64,000 nucleotides of DNA from Caprimulgus europaeus (Eukaryota > Chordata > Aves > Caprimulgiformes > Caprimulgidae). Position numbers and translations under genes: made by a program. The stretch is from contig OU015525.1 in assembly GCA_907165065.1 (NCBI GenBank), positions 2,856,622-2,920,621 on the forward strand, written 5' to 3'. Below, in pieces: positions 1-13,900 of this stretch. Each line of letters opens with the position of its first letter. The first letter of the stretch is position 1. Below the pieces are notes generated by a model. That model did not search any database. It saw only the letters and a list, made by a program, of their open reading frames with translations, and was not told the DNA's origin.

Positions 1-2529
1 ATTTAGCTAATACTTGTGAATCTCCCAGGCTTTTAGAGCCCTTTAAAGACACAAGAAGTAATAAAACTTTATGCCTAGAGAGAATATTTTGTCTCGGCCT
101 TTTGGCTGTTGGAAGGTCTCCAGGGTAAGAGATGTCTCATTTTTTAGGGTACCTAAAGCAGTGACATCTCCATGATAATTGATGAACCTTGGCATCATAC
201 AGTTTACAGAAATGAACACAAGGAGGACAATGACATTATGCATGTGGAAAGATCTATAATAAGGACGGTCCTGAAGATGTTGGAGCAATTAATTACTAAG
301 GGCTGAGTGCCAAAGCTTCACAGAAGTTTCACCCAAAACATTAGGAGGAGCTTTACAGAGAAGATGCATATTAAAGCTTTGTCTGAGTCTGCTCCAAAAT
401 CCAGACCTGTCTACCATCCAAACCATAATAATTTAAATTATTTCTGTGATATCCAGGAATTGGGATCTTGAAAGTGGAGCTATTGGATGCACTGAATATA
501 ATCCCTTTCAGGACTCAAGTTCTTGTTCATGCAGCATGCACCTTAGGATCAACATTAGGATCAACCTAAGGATCAGCACATGTATTACAGTCTGTTCCAT
601 CAGCATTTATTTCTGATTTAGCCTCATCTACAACCTGGCCCAAAAGTGTGTAGTCATGGCTTGCAGCAGGCTTAGTTTAGCTTTCAAATTCAGCCCTTGC
701 CATGAACAAATAATTTAGCTTTTCTCATTAATAGTGGCAGGAGAAAGATTTAACACATCATAGAAATGTCCCTATTCCCCATTGAAAGCAGTTGACTACA
801 GCAAGTCTGGAAACTGAAATGATATTCCTGAAGGTCTCAGCCATTCCCCTGACCCAGGAGTCTGTCTAAAATGTATCTTACCACCAAAGACAAAGATATT
901 TTAAGAGAATCATGGAGGTGTAGGACAAACTCTTTTGGCTGCAGTCTGCTGCCTTCAGAAAAACTTGATGGAAATATTTGTGGAGAAATGTGGTCATATA
1001 GAAACATTTGTTTTCCAGGCAATCAGATAGTAGGAAATATATCAACATAAAACTATTTGTCATGCCTGGTTAAAATGAGAAATAAGTCACAACAGTGGGA
1101 CACATTATCAGACAAGGGGTCAAAGAATAGCACAAGAATTTAGTCACTTCTCATGCCAAGAAAGCAAGTAGAATCCAGCCTCTCGGTGTGTTTAAATCAC
1201 AGTGTTTCCATGCAGAGGCATGGATTAACTGTTCCCTTGCAGATCTTCAGTATAGCAATCACATAATCCCTCCACAACCTCATATTAAAGATCTTTCCTC
1301 TTCTATAGCTGAGGGTCAAAAGTTTAGTGAAGTTAACTTGCCAGAATATTGTCCTTTTATTTATGGGAGAAGCTGTAGCACTTAAGTACCAGATGTAACT
1401 ACTGGAACATATAGCTGCAATCACATCTAACAGGACTTTAGCCCTCTTCTCCTTTGTTGCCCTGTTTGCAGGCATGGAGAGAAAATGCAGGGAGGGTGAG
1501 CAGAACCCTATGCTGGATATTGTAGTGTTACAGTGATAAATCAAACCTATTCTTGAAGCTGGATCCATTATTCACATTATCAACAATGCTCTGGTGGTGC
1601 TCTTTAAATGAGAAATAGTTGAACATATTAAGCACATTGCAGCAGTCCAAATTCATGCATAACTGAGCAGATCCAGGAGTAGAGGGTTCAGAGTCACAAA
1701 TATCCCCATGATTCCAAAGGCTTTCTTCAACAAATTTATTTAATGATAGCTGCAGATGTGAGCACTCATGGGTACTCATGACCCAAAATCTGCACTGCAT
1801 ACGTAGCTGGAGGAGGATGTCTCAAGAACTACGTTCCCCAGAAAGCACCTTTGTCTTCTAAAAGTATCACAATGATATTATCTTCTGCTTTTCCTGATCT
1901 TCCTACAGATCCTACACTTGCTGAGGCAGTAGAAAGGAAGGCAGAAGTGCTATTTTTTTTTATTTACTTCTGTGACAAAGAATTAAAGATTTGGGGTGCA
2001 CGTTTACAAGGTTGGTCTATGGTCTTTCATCAGACCTGTCGATTTCTTCAGGTTAAACGTTGAGCTACCACAGGCAAAACAGGCACCATTGTTAAAGACT
2101 TTTTAAAACTAAAGGGCAAAATGCACAATGTCTGTCTAGTTCAGAATTAGAGGGGAAAATGAATTATTTAAGGTATTTCCTCATATTATGAGGCTTTTTG
2201 GAGGCAGACAAAAATATCTGCAAATGCAGAGAATCTTGTGTTAAGATGGTTATGGATAGACTAACTTTCTTTATGAACATCAGCTTCTTGAACCAGGTTG
2301 TGAACTGGGTATTTATGAGCTTTGAACTGTGGGACCTATAGCAACCATATCTCAAGAACCACAATGTTGCTGCATGCTGCAGAGCTGTAGGGATAATGTG
2401 AATTATCCTTGCCTGTGTAATGAGATTTAATATAGTAAGAAATCTTAAATTCCATGTAAAGCTAAAAGGGCACAAAAGACTATGAGGGACTCTATGGAGC
2501 AGCTGATAGATCTGCCTTGTGGGGATAAA
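1..2529. other. Intergenic DNA, nothing recognised
   Basis: AT-rich unique sequence. Open frames are short and overlap on both strands without splice-linked or family-like peptides. No repeat was recognised. Confidence 0.6.
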
Positions 2530-2595
2530 CACTCTCTTGGACTAGATGACCTCGAAAGGTCCCGTCCAACCCAAACCATTCTGTGATTCTATGAC
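2530..2595 (+). mobile_element. CR1 retrotransposon, 3' tail only
   Basis: About 60 bp of the CR1 3' end: TGGACTAGATGACCTCGAAA, then a Lys-tRNA-free tail ending CTGTGATTCTATGA. It is 5'-truncated; the limit upstream cannot be set by eye. Confidence 0.8.
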
Positions 2596-3784
2596 TAAGG
2601 AAAACATTGTTCCCAGCCTAATTTGAATGAAGTAACTCAACTGAAGGAGAGCATCACTCTGCTGCACCTCGTCTATGAGGTTAGCACAGTGGGACGCTTT
2701 CTGAACCAGAACTTCTCAAATTGGCCCCAGTTTTGAGCTCCTAACAAACTTATTCTCTCTACTTTCATGGCTGCCTCAGAGCTTATTTCCATTTTTTTCC
2801 ATACCACATGTCACTGCTTGGAAATGGGATCTCTTTTAGATCTATGAGGACAGTTAATTTAGAGGCCAATCAAATCTCTGAGATTCCCTCTGCTTTTAGC
2901 ATCTGCTCATTCAAATACTACAGTCCTACTTTATCTTCTCACCTTGTTTCAGCAGTTAGCAAAATAATGGAGGGACATAGGAACAGAAATCCATAAATAC
3001 TAGGAATTAGAGACAAATATTGCTGCATGAAAGGCCAATGTTTTTAATTCACCAATTCCTAGAGGATTATTCCAACTGCTTCTTGTATGACCCAGCTTCT
3101 CTTTGTGCAAATGACTTGGCCCAAGAGGACATTTTAAATGACATTTATTATTTACATTTTTATATCCCTTTGGAGATTCCTTCCCTTTCCATAGTGTCCC
3201 CACATCTTTGTCTCTCAGCTTTCTCACTATGCTGTATCATCATGACTGCAAGAGTCAGAGCTGAAGAATACACCCAAGACCAATATTTTGAGCATTACAG
3301 GAGAAAAAAAAAAAACAATAATGGAATAACTCACCTGTTGAAATTTTAGCTATAATTGGGTGTATTAAAGTCTGTTCAGTGTTTGTCAGTGAAACAACTT
3401 GTATTTTCAGCTAGAATTTCTTCCCAAAGGGCTTGGTAGTAAAGATGATTTAGCAGGTATTACTCTTCTCTTATTCACTCACAATGAAATAACGTTTTGC
3501 TGGACATAGTGTTTTCATGATAACATAAGATCACACTGCTCCTAGTATACAGCCACAGTTTGCCTTTTTTTGTCATGCATCTCACATTTCCTTTTGCTTT
3601 CCCACAATTGTGTATAGTGGTATTAATTTTAACTCAGTGGTGGCTGTTGCAAGGAGTAAGAGCATGTGAATGAAGAAGGCACAGATTTGTCTAAGAGTAA
3701 TTCCCAGTTACAACTGAATGTAAAATCATTTTTCTACACTATGAAGCATGTTAATATCTAATCACCTGTTAACATCAGAATCAC
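2596..3784. other. Intergenic DNA, nothing recognised
   Basis: Unique AT-rich sequence between two CR1 fragments, without gene-like or repeat features. Confidence 0.6.
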
Positions 3785-4592
3785 CTTCTTTGACCTGCTG
3801 CCCACGCTGCTCTGGGTGCAGCCCAGGACACGGTTATTGGCCTCTGTGCTGCCAGCGCATGTTGCTGGTTCATGTTGAGCTTCTTATCCACCAGCAGCCA
3901 CAAGTCCTTCTCCTCAGGGCTGCTCTCCATCCATTCTCCTCCCAGACTGTATTTGTGCTTGGGGTTGCCCTGACCCAGATGAAGGACCTTGCACTTGGCC
4001 TAGTTGAACTTCATGAGGTTTGCATGGGACAATCCGCTTGACATCCCACACCAGTCAAGGTCCCTTTGGATGGCAACACTTCCCTCTGGTGTGTCAACCA
4101 AGTCATACAGCTTAGTGTTGCCAGCAAACTTGCTGAAGATGCACTCAATCCCATTGCCCACATCACTGACAAAAATATTGAACAGCTCTGGCTGTTCAAC
4201 TTCCAACCCCTGAGGGATGTCACTCATCACCGGTCTCCACTTGGACATCAATCCATTGCAACTTTTTGAGTGTGACCATCCAGCCAATTCCTTATCCACC
4301 AAGTGGTCCATCCATCCAGTCCATGCCTCTCCAACTTAGAGACAAGGATGTCATGTGGGACAGTGGTAAATGCCTTGCACAACTCGAGGTAGGTGACATC
4401 AGTTGCTCTTCCCTTATTTACCAACACTGTAACTCCATCATAGAAGGCCACCAGATTGGTCAGGCACTATTTTCCCTTGGTGAAGCCATGCTGGCTGTGA
4501 CCAATCACCTCCTCACTTCTTGTGTGCCTTGGAATAGTTTCCAGGAAGATTTACTCCATGATCTTGCCAGGCACAGAGGTGAGACTATTAAC
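3785..4592 (-). mobile_element. CR1 retrotransposon fragment, reverse transcriptase region
   Basis: An internal ORF2 fragment on the minus strand. It encodes degenerate reverse-transcriptase peptides including [20 protein letters not shown] and [13 protein letters not shown], followed by SDIPQG and a loop resembling LVDTPEGSVAIQRDLD. Reading frames shift between 4250 and 4310 and stops occur, so it is dead. Both ends are missing: there is no ATTCTATGA tail. It belongs to a different, more GC-rich CR1 subfamily than the short 3' copies elsewhere. Confidence 0.85.
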
Positions 4593-7374
4593 TATTTAAT
4601 GATAATTTGCAAATCTGCAGCACCTTCTAGCCAAAGAAAATACAATACTTTATTAATCTACACTCCTAGTTAGTTCTTTTTGACCATTCTTCAGTGGCAG
4701 ATGTGAAGATATTCAGGGACAGGTTGCTATACATGTATTTTATTATCCCTGCAGTGCATGTTGGGAAAGCAAGAGAGAAAAGTTTCAATTTCCCAAGAAA
4801 GGGGAAAAGAAAGAGGTGGAGAATTTATGGCAGATAGATTTGGCATTCCAGAGGGTTTTTTCTACAGCCAAGAACAGACTCCAGTGGGAAAAGCCTGACT
4901 CCTTGACATCAGTAGGGGTTGTGCTTGTGCTACTGGTTTTCATCCAACTGAGTTGCACAGTCTGCTTCAGATTGTTAACAAAAACTCTCTTCTTCCCACT
5001 CAAATGAGGCCCCTGTCTCTTCCAAACCCTATGCTCAGCTGTGCATCTCAGCTCCCTGCTAAGATCAAGGCAGGACTGGCACAGAGGCTACAGAAGGTGC
5101 CCTTTGATGTCTTGGGTTTGTAGATGGTTAATAACCACTCATCTTTCTGAGTGACAGTCTTTGCTCACAGAATGGGGCAGGAACCTGGGGATGAAACATC
5201 TGTGCTCTGAGAAAGTGACTGATTTAATGCACTTTTCCCCTTTGCCCATGAATGAATGGACATTGCAGTAAGGAAGATATCTCAAGCTCAGACATCTGGT
5301 GTTCTGTGCAACTTCAGACACGTTCAACATCTTTCCCTAAGTAACAGTTAACTCCTGGAGGGAACAAATACTGTTTGGAGAGACCTGAAGGGTGAGAGAA
5401 GCATCTCTTTGGCATTGAGGTGCATTTTAAGTCTGTAGGTGTGAACTGTCAGTGAGCACGGACTGTCCCAGCAGGGAAGCAGCTGGAGAGGCAGCATGTG
5501 CATGTGTCTGCTAGATCACAGCATGAAAAATTGTTTGTGACTTGATTGGCACTTTCTTAAAAAGAATAGTTTTGTCGCCATTTGGAAGGAAACCAAAAAA
5601 AGTTGTCAAAACCAAAGGAAATCTTTCAAGTCACTCAATTCTTTGAACTCTGGAAATGTTTCAATGAAGCTTTCTTTCTTTTTGTAGAATGAAGAAAACA
5701 TGGAAATGAGAGTCTGTTTCAAATGTTGAATATCTGTCTCATACAGGGAAAAATTAGAAAACTATTATACTGTCTTTTTGCTTCCCTCCACTCTTTCTTT
5801 CCTTTGAAGCAGCCTTCAGGCTCTTTTCTTATTCTTAAACCCAGGAAACTGTCACTAATTTAAGAAGCAAACTTATAAGGAAATATAAGAGGAGCATTTG
5901 CACACTTGATAACCCAATATCTCGGTGTCTATTCTCATCTACCAAGAGACTATTCTCATTTACTGATATCATTGGAGGAAACCCAATGCAACAGAGAAGA
6001 TTTGGTAAATATAAAATATTTGGAATAGCTTCTATTTGGAAGCTATCCAGCCTGGTACGAGATGGAAACATACATCCCCTCACAATCAGTGCTGTCTACT
6101 GCAAAGTACCACTGGTGTTTTGATACCACAGTCTCGTATGGAAGCACTGATAGACAAGGCAATAATAGCACTTTGAAAATGATAAGTGGCACATTAAACT
6201 CTGCTCCAGTTCCTCAGCTCCCAGTGATAACAAGCGTTCACCAACAAATATTAGTTATAAAGACACAGCACAACATGTGCCAGGAAATTATAGACAGAAA
6301 AATCAATCTCCTCAAATGATGTGAATGCAGCACTAAGTTGAGCTCTAAAAGCCAGAACTTCTGGTTTTGTGCCTGAAATATCCTGGCAGAAAATAAAAGT
6401 CTTATCATTTGCTGAAATGAAAAGTGCAACTTTTTAAGAATATATTTTTAAAGCCATGTAAGAAAAGTCAGAGTTCTTTGTTGGATGAAGAAATTCAGTA
6501 TTCCCTCTTCTGCATCTGAAAACTTACTGAAGATGGAGATACTGTGTGGTAAAGCAGATGTGATAACTCACCGATTTGTGACTTGTAAACTCAGAGTATC
6601 ACCCCTATTGGTAATGTTTGTAGAGCCTATACAAAATGCAAGATGGATCAAAGAACATTTTCAAGCCTTCCTGGACTCTACTGAATGGCTCAGTAAACTT
6701 CTTCTGAATTTCTAATTTGCTGTTCCTTTTCAAAATGCTGTACATAAGAAAGAGGGAGAGAGACTCAGAGGGATAGTTAGCAAGTGGAATGGGTTATTGG
6801 GGGAGATGATTGAAGAATCTCATTGTGCTGAAGTTTAACTGACATTTCTTTCCACAGAAGGCAGCCTGCCATCTCAGCATTTCTTCTCCTATTATTGAAT
6901 TGCCTTATCTTCTCAGCCATGTGTTCATATGCTGTGTTAATGAGCATGATATAGAATATATTTCACATAGAGCCAATGCAAGTCTGATTTACAAAGGATG
7001 GGATGAAAACCTGCCTTTGAGATGGGATATGAATCCTAATGTAGCAGAATTTTCTGCAAATGCTATGGAGTTGTAAATAATGGAAGAAGGATAAGAATAG
7101 GCAAGTCAAAGCAATACCTGAGATGCATTTTAATTGCTTCTCTCAGTACAAACAAGTAGCAACACATGTTGTTTCTAGTGAGTTCAACTGGGTAGATATT
7201 TTAATGTTTATTGGACCAATTTGTATGACCTACAACCTAATTATGGATAATTTTTTTATCAGCCAACCCGCCCCATCTGAGTTGTACTAGGGCAAGAGAA
7301 AAGACTAGTCCTTCCTGTCTCACTGGGATCTGTTTAGATAAATGTGAAATATTTTTTAAACCTTCTGGGCTGGA
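4593..7374. other. Intergenic DNA, nothing recognised
   Basis: No convincing exon, RNA gene or mobile element was seen in this 2.8-kb unique stretch. Confidence 0.55.
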
Positions 7375-8262
7375 TGTGTTATGAGGTCCACAGAAAAGTT
7401 TGATGATATTAAACTAAGTGGGGAAATGGACACTTTGGAAGGGAAAGTCAAGCTGCAGGAAGACCTGGGTAGGCTGGAAGAGTATGTTAATGAGAACATT
7501 ATGAAGTTCAACAAAGACAAATGCCAGTTCTTGCACCTGGGAAAACATAATCCAGCAGTGCAGCATAGACTGGGATCTTCATCCCTGGGGAGCACCTCTG
7601 TGGAAAGGGACCTGCAGGTCCTGGTGGACAAGCAGCTCAATATCAGTGAATTATGTGCTGCTGCAGCAAAGAAAGCCAACAGGATACTGGGTTGCATCAA
7701 CAAGAGCATCACCAGTAGAGATAAAAGTGTCATTTTCCAGCTCTGCTCAGCGCTTGTCAAGCCACACCTGGAATATTTTGCTCAGATTTGGTCCCTATTA
7801 TACAAAAAAAGATGTGGACAGGCTGAAAAGGGTCCAAAGAAGGGCCATGAAGATGATCAAAGGTCTGGAAAGCTTGCCAAATGAGAAAAGACTGGGTGAA
7901 CTGGGTTTGTTCAGCCTCGAGGAAAGGTGACTTGGAGGTGACCTTGTCACCATGTTCCAGTATTTAAAGGCTGGCTAAAAAGATGGAGATTCCCTTTTTA
8001 CAATGAGTCACATGGAAAAGACAAGGGGTAAAGGGTACAAGTTACTCCTGGGGAGATTCAAATTGGACACAAGAGGGAAATTTATTACAGTGAGAATAAT
8101 CAACCATTGGCATAATCTCCCCAGAGAAGTGGTGGGTTCCCCAACAGAGGACTCTTTTAAGATTCAGCTGGACAGGGAGCTGAGACATCTTATCTAGATG
8201 GTGCATTTGGCAAGAAAGGTTGGACCAGGTCCCTTCCAACCTGTAATTCTGTGATTTTATGA
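7375..8262 (+). mobile_element. CR1 retrotransposon, 5'-truncated, C-terminal RT region and 3' end
   Basis: A plus-strand copy of about 0.9 kb. It encodes the C-terminal part of ORF2 in pieces: [61 protein letters not shown], and later INHWHNLPREVV. The frame shifts near 7800-7850 and has a stop near 7930, so it is not functional. It ends in TCTGTGATTTTATGATT, the expected CR1 tail. Confidence 0.9.
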
Positions 8263-9552
8263 TTGAAAAATAGGCTTCCCTGAGCAGATCAAAGAAAGAG
8301 ATATTCTGTTGTATTCAGATCCAATGCAGATTTATAGCTCCTGAGGGGGGCAAATGAATTTCCTTCTTCCTATTTCTCCATTTCACTTCTGTCTTTATTT
8401 CAACTTCCTTTCAAACCTGTTTCCAAAGTGTATTGAAATAACTCTTGTATTCACTGTTTCAAATGTAGGATCTTAAAGGATCTGTTTAGCCCTTGATTTT
8501 TTAGTTATATGTATTTTTGTAAGAGCTCAAAATGAATTTTTAGTAAGACTGTGTAACTTGGGATATTAGGCTACTGCTTCCCCTTTGACTGCAAAAGATT
8601 TTGTCTACCATTCCAGTGTTCTCCTTTCCACTCTGAGAATGAAATATTGACTTTGACACCAAAAGATGTATTCAGATCTTTGTTTATTGATTGGAGCACA
8701 TGCAGTTTTTTAAATTACAAGTCAGCAATTTAATTTCATTGACTTACAATAGCATAAGACTTTATTGAACATCTGCTGGGGTGACTAAGAGGAAAAGGCA
8801 GGGAAGATCTCATCACCTTTCCAGCTTGTCACGGTCCTTTCTTCCAATGCCAGGTGTTCCTCTGTGCTTTGACTAAACTTTTGTAGAAATTAGGGCATAA
8901 TATCTCCTACTTGGTTTGTTTTTATTCTTCAGGTAACATTTCCCATAGCTCACTCCTTGTTACCCCTCCCTATCTGCATTTGATTACTTGGTGATGTAGT
9001 CCAACGTGGAGTCCAATTCATCATGAAAGTGGGAGAGATTTCTGCAGCATTTTAAACAGTGAAGAATGCTGTATTCAGCCAACTATTTAAATGATAAATA
9101 TTTGTTCAAGGAATACCATGTGAAGAACTCAAACTCTTTGGAATTGGCTGTTACAGAGGGCCCCATTGATGACTTTCTGTGATAGATCACTGGGTTGCTT
9201 CAGTCATAGCATCCAAACAGGTCTTGCATGGGACAACTTTGCTTGAAAATCACATTTAGTCAATGTACTTGGCCTGGCTCTACTGGCTGGATAATTCCCT
9301 TTGTAGAAGCCCATATAATGCTGTATTTTAGATTTTTGACCAAAACAGTAATGATAACACACTAGTGTTCTAGCTTTTGCTGAGCAGTGTTTGCAGAGCA
9401 TCAAACCCTGTTTTCTACTCCCAGTGAATGGATCAGGAGGTGTGCAGTAGGCTGGGAGGGGACACAACTGAGTAGGTGAGCCAAACTAATCAAATAGATG
9501 TTCTATAACATATAACATCATCAGTAAAAGCTGGGAGAAGAAGAATGTTATA
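8263..9552. other. Intergenic DNA, nothing recognised
   Basis: Unique AT-rich sequence between a CR1 copy and the LTR pair. Confidence 0.55.
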
Positions 9553-10184
9553 GTTTCACTGGGTTAGCAGCCACAACAGCTGTTCACCCACTTCCCCCTC
9601 AGCCCCAGGGGATAGGGGAGAGGATTGGGGGGCTTGTAGGTTGAGATAAAAACAGTTTAATAATAGAAATAAAAGAAAACTTAAAAAAAACCCCCTAATA
9701 TTAAAATACTAGTGATAATGATAACAGTAATAAGATATACAAATGAGTGATAACCCAGTGCAACTACTCACCACCGCTGGCTAAGCCTGGCCTGTTCCTG
9801 GATAAGGATCCCGGAGGAGCAACAATCCCAAACCGAAATCACAATCCTGGAAAAGCCAGAACCCAAGAGAAAACCCGTGAAAAACTGCCTCACCCTTTCC
9901 AGTCAGCTCCAGATAATATACCAAACAAGATGTGATATGATCTGGAATATTTCACTGGCACATCCAATGCCAGTTTTGGGCTTTGCTATTCTCTGAACTT
10001 CTCCCTCCCAGTCCGAATGCAGCTGTGAACCAGCCAAACACGGTGGGGTTGAGGTATAGCAGCAACTAATAACATTGGTACTTTTATCAATGATGTTCTC
10101 ATAACAAGTCTTACACTGAAACCAAAACACAGCTGTTCTAACTACTGAGAAGAAAATTAACTCTAGCCTAGCAAAACCAGGACA
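9553..10184 (-). mobile_element. Avian endogenous-retrovirus solo LTR, degenerate
   Basis: Read on the minus strand this begins TGTCCTGGTTTTGC, continues with AGTTAATTTTCTTC and a segment matching the avian LTR pattern GGAATAT near 9940, and ends with TTTTTATCTCAAC, a C-rich GTGGG stretch and TAACCCAGTG. I recognise this as a common bird LTR family that starts TGTCCTGGTTT and ends near TTAAACCACGACA. No internal retroviral genes flank it, so it is a solo LTR. Family naming is from memory. Confidence 0.65.
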
Positions 10185-10209
10185 AAGAAGGAAAGGGGGA
10201 CAATTGGAG

Positions 10210-10488
10210 TTAATAACCTTTGTCTTCCCAAGTAACTGTTATGCATGATGAAGCCCTATTTTCCTGGAAATGGTTAAACATGTGTCAGCCAATAGGATGT
10301 AGTGAGTGAATTCCTTATTTTACTTTGCTTGCACATGCAGATTTTTTTTTACTTATTCAACTGTCTTTATCTCAATTCACAAATTTGCTAACTTTTACCC
10401 TTCATATTTCTTTCCCCATCCTACTGTGGAGGGGAGTGAGTGAGCAGCTCTGTAGGTCTTAGCTGCCTACCAGGGTTAAACCATGACA
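10210..10488 (+). mobile_element. Avian endogenous-retrovirus LTR fragment, opposite orientation
   Basis: A plus-strand LTR 3' part. It contains GTAACTGTTATGCATGATGA, then GTCTTTATCTCAATTCACAA, a CCCCATCC box, GGAGGGGAGTGAGTGAGCAG and the end GGGTTAAACCATGACA. It lies a few tens of bases from the 5' end of the minus-strand LTR, so the two are head to head. The 5' half of this copy is missing. No internal coding region remains. Confidence 0.7.
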
Positions 10489-10627
10489 ACCAATTAAAAA
10501 AATAATAATAAAAAATCACTATTTACCAATTAAAGATTATGGTTTAAGGAAATCTGATTTTTAAAGAGAAAAACACCACACAGAAAAGACATTCATAAAG
10601 TCTGGTAAATTCAGTGGAGGATCACTG

Positions 10628-10972
10628 TGATGATTGGGGTAATTGCCCTGTGTAGAGGGGTTGCAGGACCAGGGCTTGTTCAGTCTGAAGAACAGACAGC
10701 TTTTGGGGGGGCACCTGACAGCAGACTGGGAGGTTCAAAGTGATATAGCACAGAAGGGATTCAAAGTGATATAAGGATAAACTTTTCCACAGTGAGGAAC
10801 AGGTTGCCTGAAGAGGGTTGTGCAATTTTTACCCTTGGAGGTTTTCAAGACCTGACTGAAGAAAGAACAGGACAGCTTGGTGCAACCTTGTAGCTGACTC
10901 TGCTTTGAGAAGGAGTTTGGACTCAGGACGTCTTGGATCCATTCCAACCTGAATTAACCTGTGATCCTGCTA
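10628..10972 (+). mobile_element. CR1 retrotransposon, old 3' fragment
   Basis: A diverged plus-strand CR1 3' region: TCAGTCTGAAGAACAGACAG, CAGTGAGGAACAGGTTGCCT, TTCAAGACCTGACTG, and TTGGATCCATTCCAACCTGA near the end. It is more decayed than most other copies here. Confidence 0.65.
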
Positions 10973-13900
10973 TCATCTCCCACCTACCTTTCATAGTGCA
11001 GAAAAAGGGTATTTTGTCTGAGGAATAATGGGTTTGAAATATAATACAGAACACACTAAAGCAAGTTTTCAGGACTCCAGGTCTTTGCTGCTATTTCATC
11101 ACAGTGGGTAGTCCTTTTTTTTTTTTTAGGAACAAAGCTCTCAATTTTGTTAGACTTTACTGAAATAGAGATGAAAACAAATGCTAGCCATTAAAAGCTG
11201 AAATGCTCCCGCTTGCTATGATTCACTCAACTGCTCTTATGACAAAGTACTGTTTAGATACTCAGTCAACAACCAGGACTTCATTTTTTTTTCTGAGAAT
11301 TGTCCTTAGAAGCACGTAAGCCAAGTTTTTCATCGACATAAGCCTAAACTCTTCACGTAAGACTCATTTGTGCTGCAGGATGGGATGACACTTACAGAGC
11401 CATCAGGCACTTCTTTCAAGGTTGTTGAGATACAAGGTCCCTAAATACAGAGCATAAATAGATGTGCCTTGATACTGATGTTTACCAAGCATCCACTGTT
11501 TCCCAGTGGTAGCTTTTCTAGGAAGAAAAAAATTAGAATTATACAGAGTCAGAGTTCAATATCTGAATCAAAAAAAGAAGTGGGTGTGTTTCAGGTGGAT
11601 TGGTACAGAACTGAAAGTTAAGTTGGTTCAGTTTGGGATTTACTTTTATGTTTTTTTCACTTGTAATTGAATGTTTTGTTTCCTTTTCAGGTTGCTAAGA
11701 GTATTTCAGAAAAGCCTTTACAGATAGAGGCCATTTGAAAAAAAGCTCACTTCTTTTTGAAAAGAGGAGTCAAAATATTCTCCTTCCATAGGAACTGGGT
11801 AGATATTTCCAGAATGTTTCAATGACAAATTTATACTGTACAGTGCATAACTTAATTTACTCACTGGCTGCAAAAAATGACCTGATTCAACTCAATTCAA
11901 ACCATTTACAGAACAATTCTGATACCTTCAGACATCCATTTTTTATTGATTTTTTAAAATTTTCATTAAAAAAGGAAGAGTTTAACCAAAAACATTTATG
12001 GAAAGACCTTGCCTAGTCATCTTGTCCCTCAACTAAAAAGCCTAAATAAAGAGAACCCAAACTCCTCAGAGCACCTTCAAGACATTGCCTTTGTAGACAC
12101 ACAAAGGCTGATCTTTTATAGCATCTTATGGATCCCCTACATAGGACTAACTTGTGTCTTAGTTTAACAAGGCAGAACATTTGATAAAAAAGAAAAAAAA
12201 AATCTTTTGAACTCCTGCCTAGATAAATGAACTTCCTTTCTATACTTGCCAGGAATGGAATCACCATTTTCTGTGTGAAAAATGTTTTCAACAGAAAAAA
12301 TAAGTAATAAAATTCAGTTTCTCTAACATATGAAAGCCACCAGATCTTACTGTATTATATACTGTCCCCTTCACTCTGTATACAATTTTTAATGCAACTG
12401 GTTTTTTTTATTTACATGCACATTAAACTTTGCATAGGATTTAGGGGAGGATTTTTTTAATGTTCTTTTTTTGCCACATCATCTGCAGAGCTCTTTCCTA
12501 GTAAGCACTTGTTAAAACAATTGTCTCCCACGTGTAATCCAGCAATAAACTACTAGAGAATGAGATGGTAAATCTTAATCTGAAATAGATGGTACAAAAC
12601 AAAACAAAACAAAAATGTTTTGGTTTTTGTTAAGGACATCTACACTGGAATTCAGAAAATGTGGATGGCTTTTTCTGAATCTTGATGTGTTACTGTAATT
12701 CCTTTTTGGGGATGACAAGCAGCTGGGAAAAGGGAATAGGCAATGAGTTATAAACTACAGGGAAGCCATAGGAGCATTTCACTAAAATGATAATTAATAG
12801 TAAACAGTATGACCTGTTATTTAACTCCCTTTTTTTTTGGTAACTGGGACACATCTAGGTCTTTCCTCATAATTCTAAATGGGGCTCAATAAAATTTCAA
12901 AGTGCAGTTGTATCCTGATGTACTGGAGTGGGACATGCAGGATGAATAAAGGTTTTCTGTGTTCCTGGTCTAACATTAACCTCCAGTGCTGAAAAAACAC
13001 ATCTTTATATCTCAAACTAAGGATCAAGCTATGGACAAGAACTAGCAAAGTAAATTTTCTTAGATTTTAGGGATCATTTATCTCAGAATCCAGTGTAAAA
13101 TGTAATTCTTCTGTGCAGATGGAGCACAGTGTCTGGCACCTGAAAAAAACAAGATTCCTGGTTAGGTTTCCACATGCTTCTTGGGAAAGATATGAAGCAA
13201 CTCATCTGCTACAGAAATGTGAACTATGCATCCAACAATCCTGAGCTTGGATTTATCAAAGAGGAAACAAACCAAGCATAGATCCTATTTCTTGCTACAG
13301 AAATGCCATGACCTCATCAGTTAATTGTTTGCTGGTGCTGGTTTTACCCATGAAAGTGTGGTCCTGCCAGATCCTTCTGTAAGTATCAGAGCCACCTGAA
13401 ATGTCCTCATTCCATCAGAAAGCATCCCTGGAAACCATGTATTTGATAAGACAGAGAGAGAGATCAGCTTCAGCCAGCTGACTGCTGCCTCTTCCTCAAT
13501 CTTCAAAATGTTTTGATGAATATTTCTGCTTTTACAATTGTAGTTCAGAAAAGCACAGGAATGGCTAAAAGCTGCCCTGTGATTAGATTCTTCTTCATTA
13601 TCTCTTTTTCTGGACACATCATGTTCAAGTACCCACTGACTAAAACTGTAAGACATAGAAGCAATCTAAGTTGTAACAGATAATCAAACTGGGTAAACTG
13701 CTATAAAAACTCTGTTTCTTTCCTTCTTCTGCTTTGAAAAATCCATCCAGATAATATTATTTTACATCTGGGGTGTTAGTAGGAATCAGTACCATTGTGC
13801 ATTATCTTGTAAATCTGTTTGTTAATAAGAGAGCAAATATTCAGTCCTTGAGGGAAAAGTCTTTGGCAATTTCTAATCAGACCATTTTATTTTTTTTTCT

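Noticed and set aside
7381..8197. Plus-strand protein-coding gene of about 170 residues
   Set aside because: Matches the CR1 ORF2 C-terminal region, breaks into several frames and ends in a CR1 tail.
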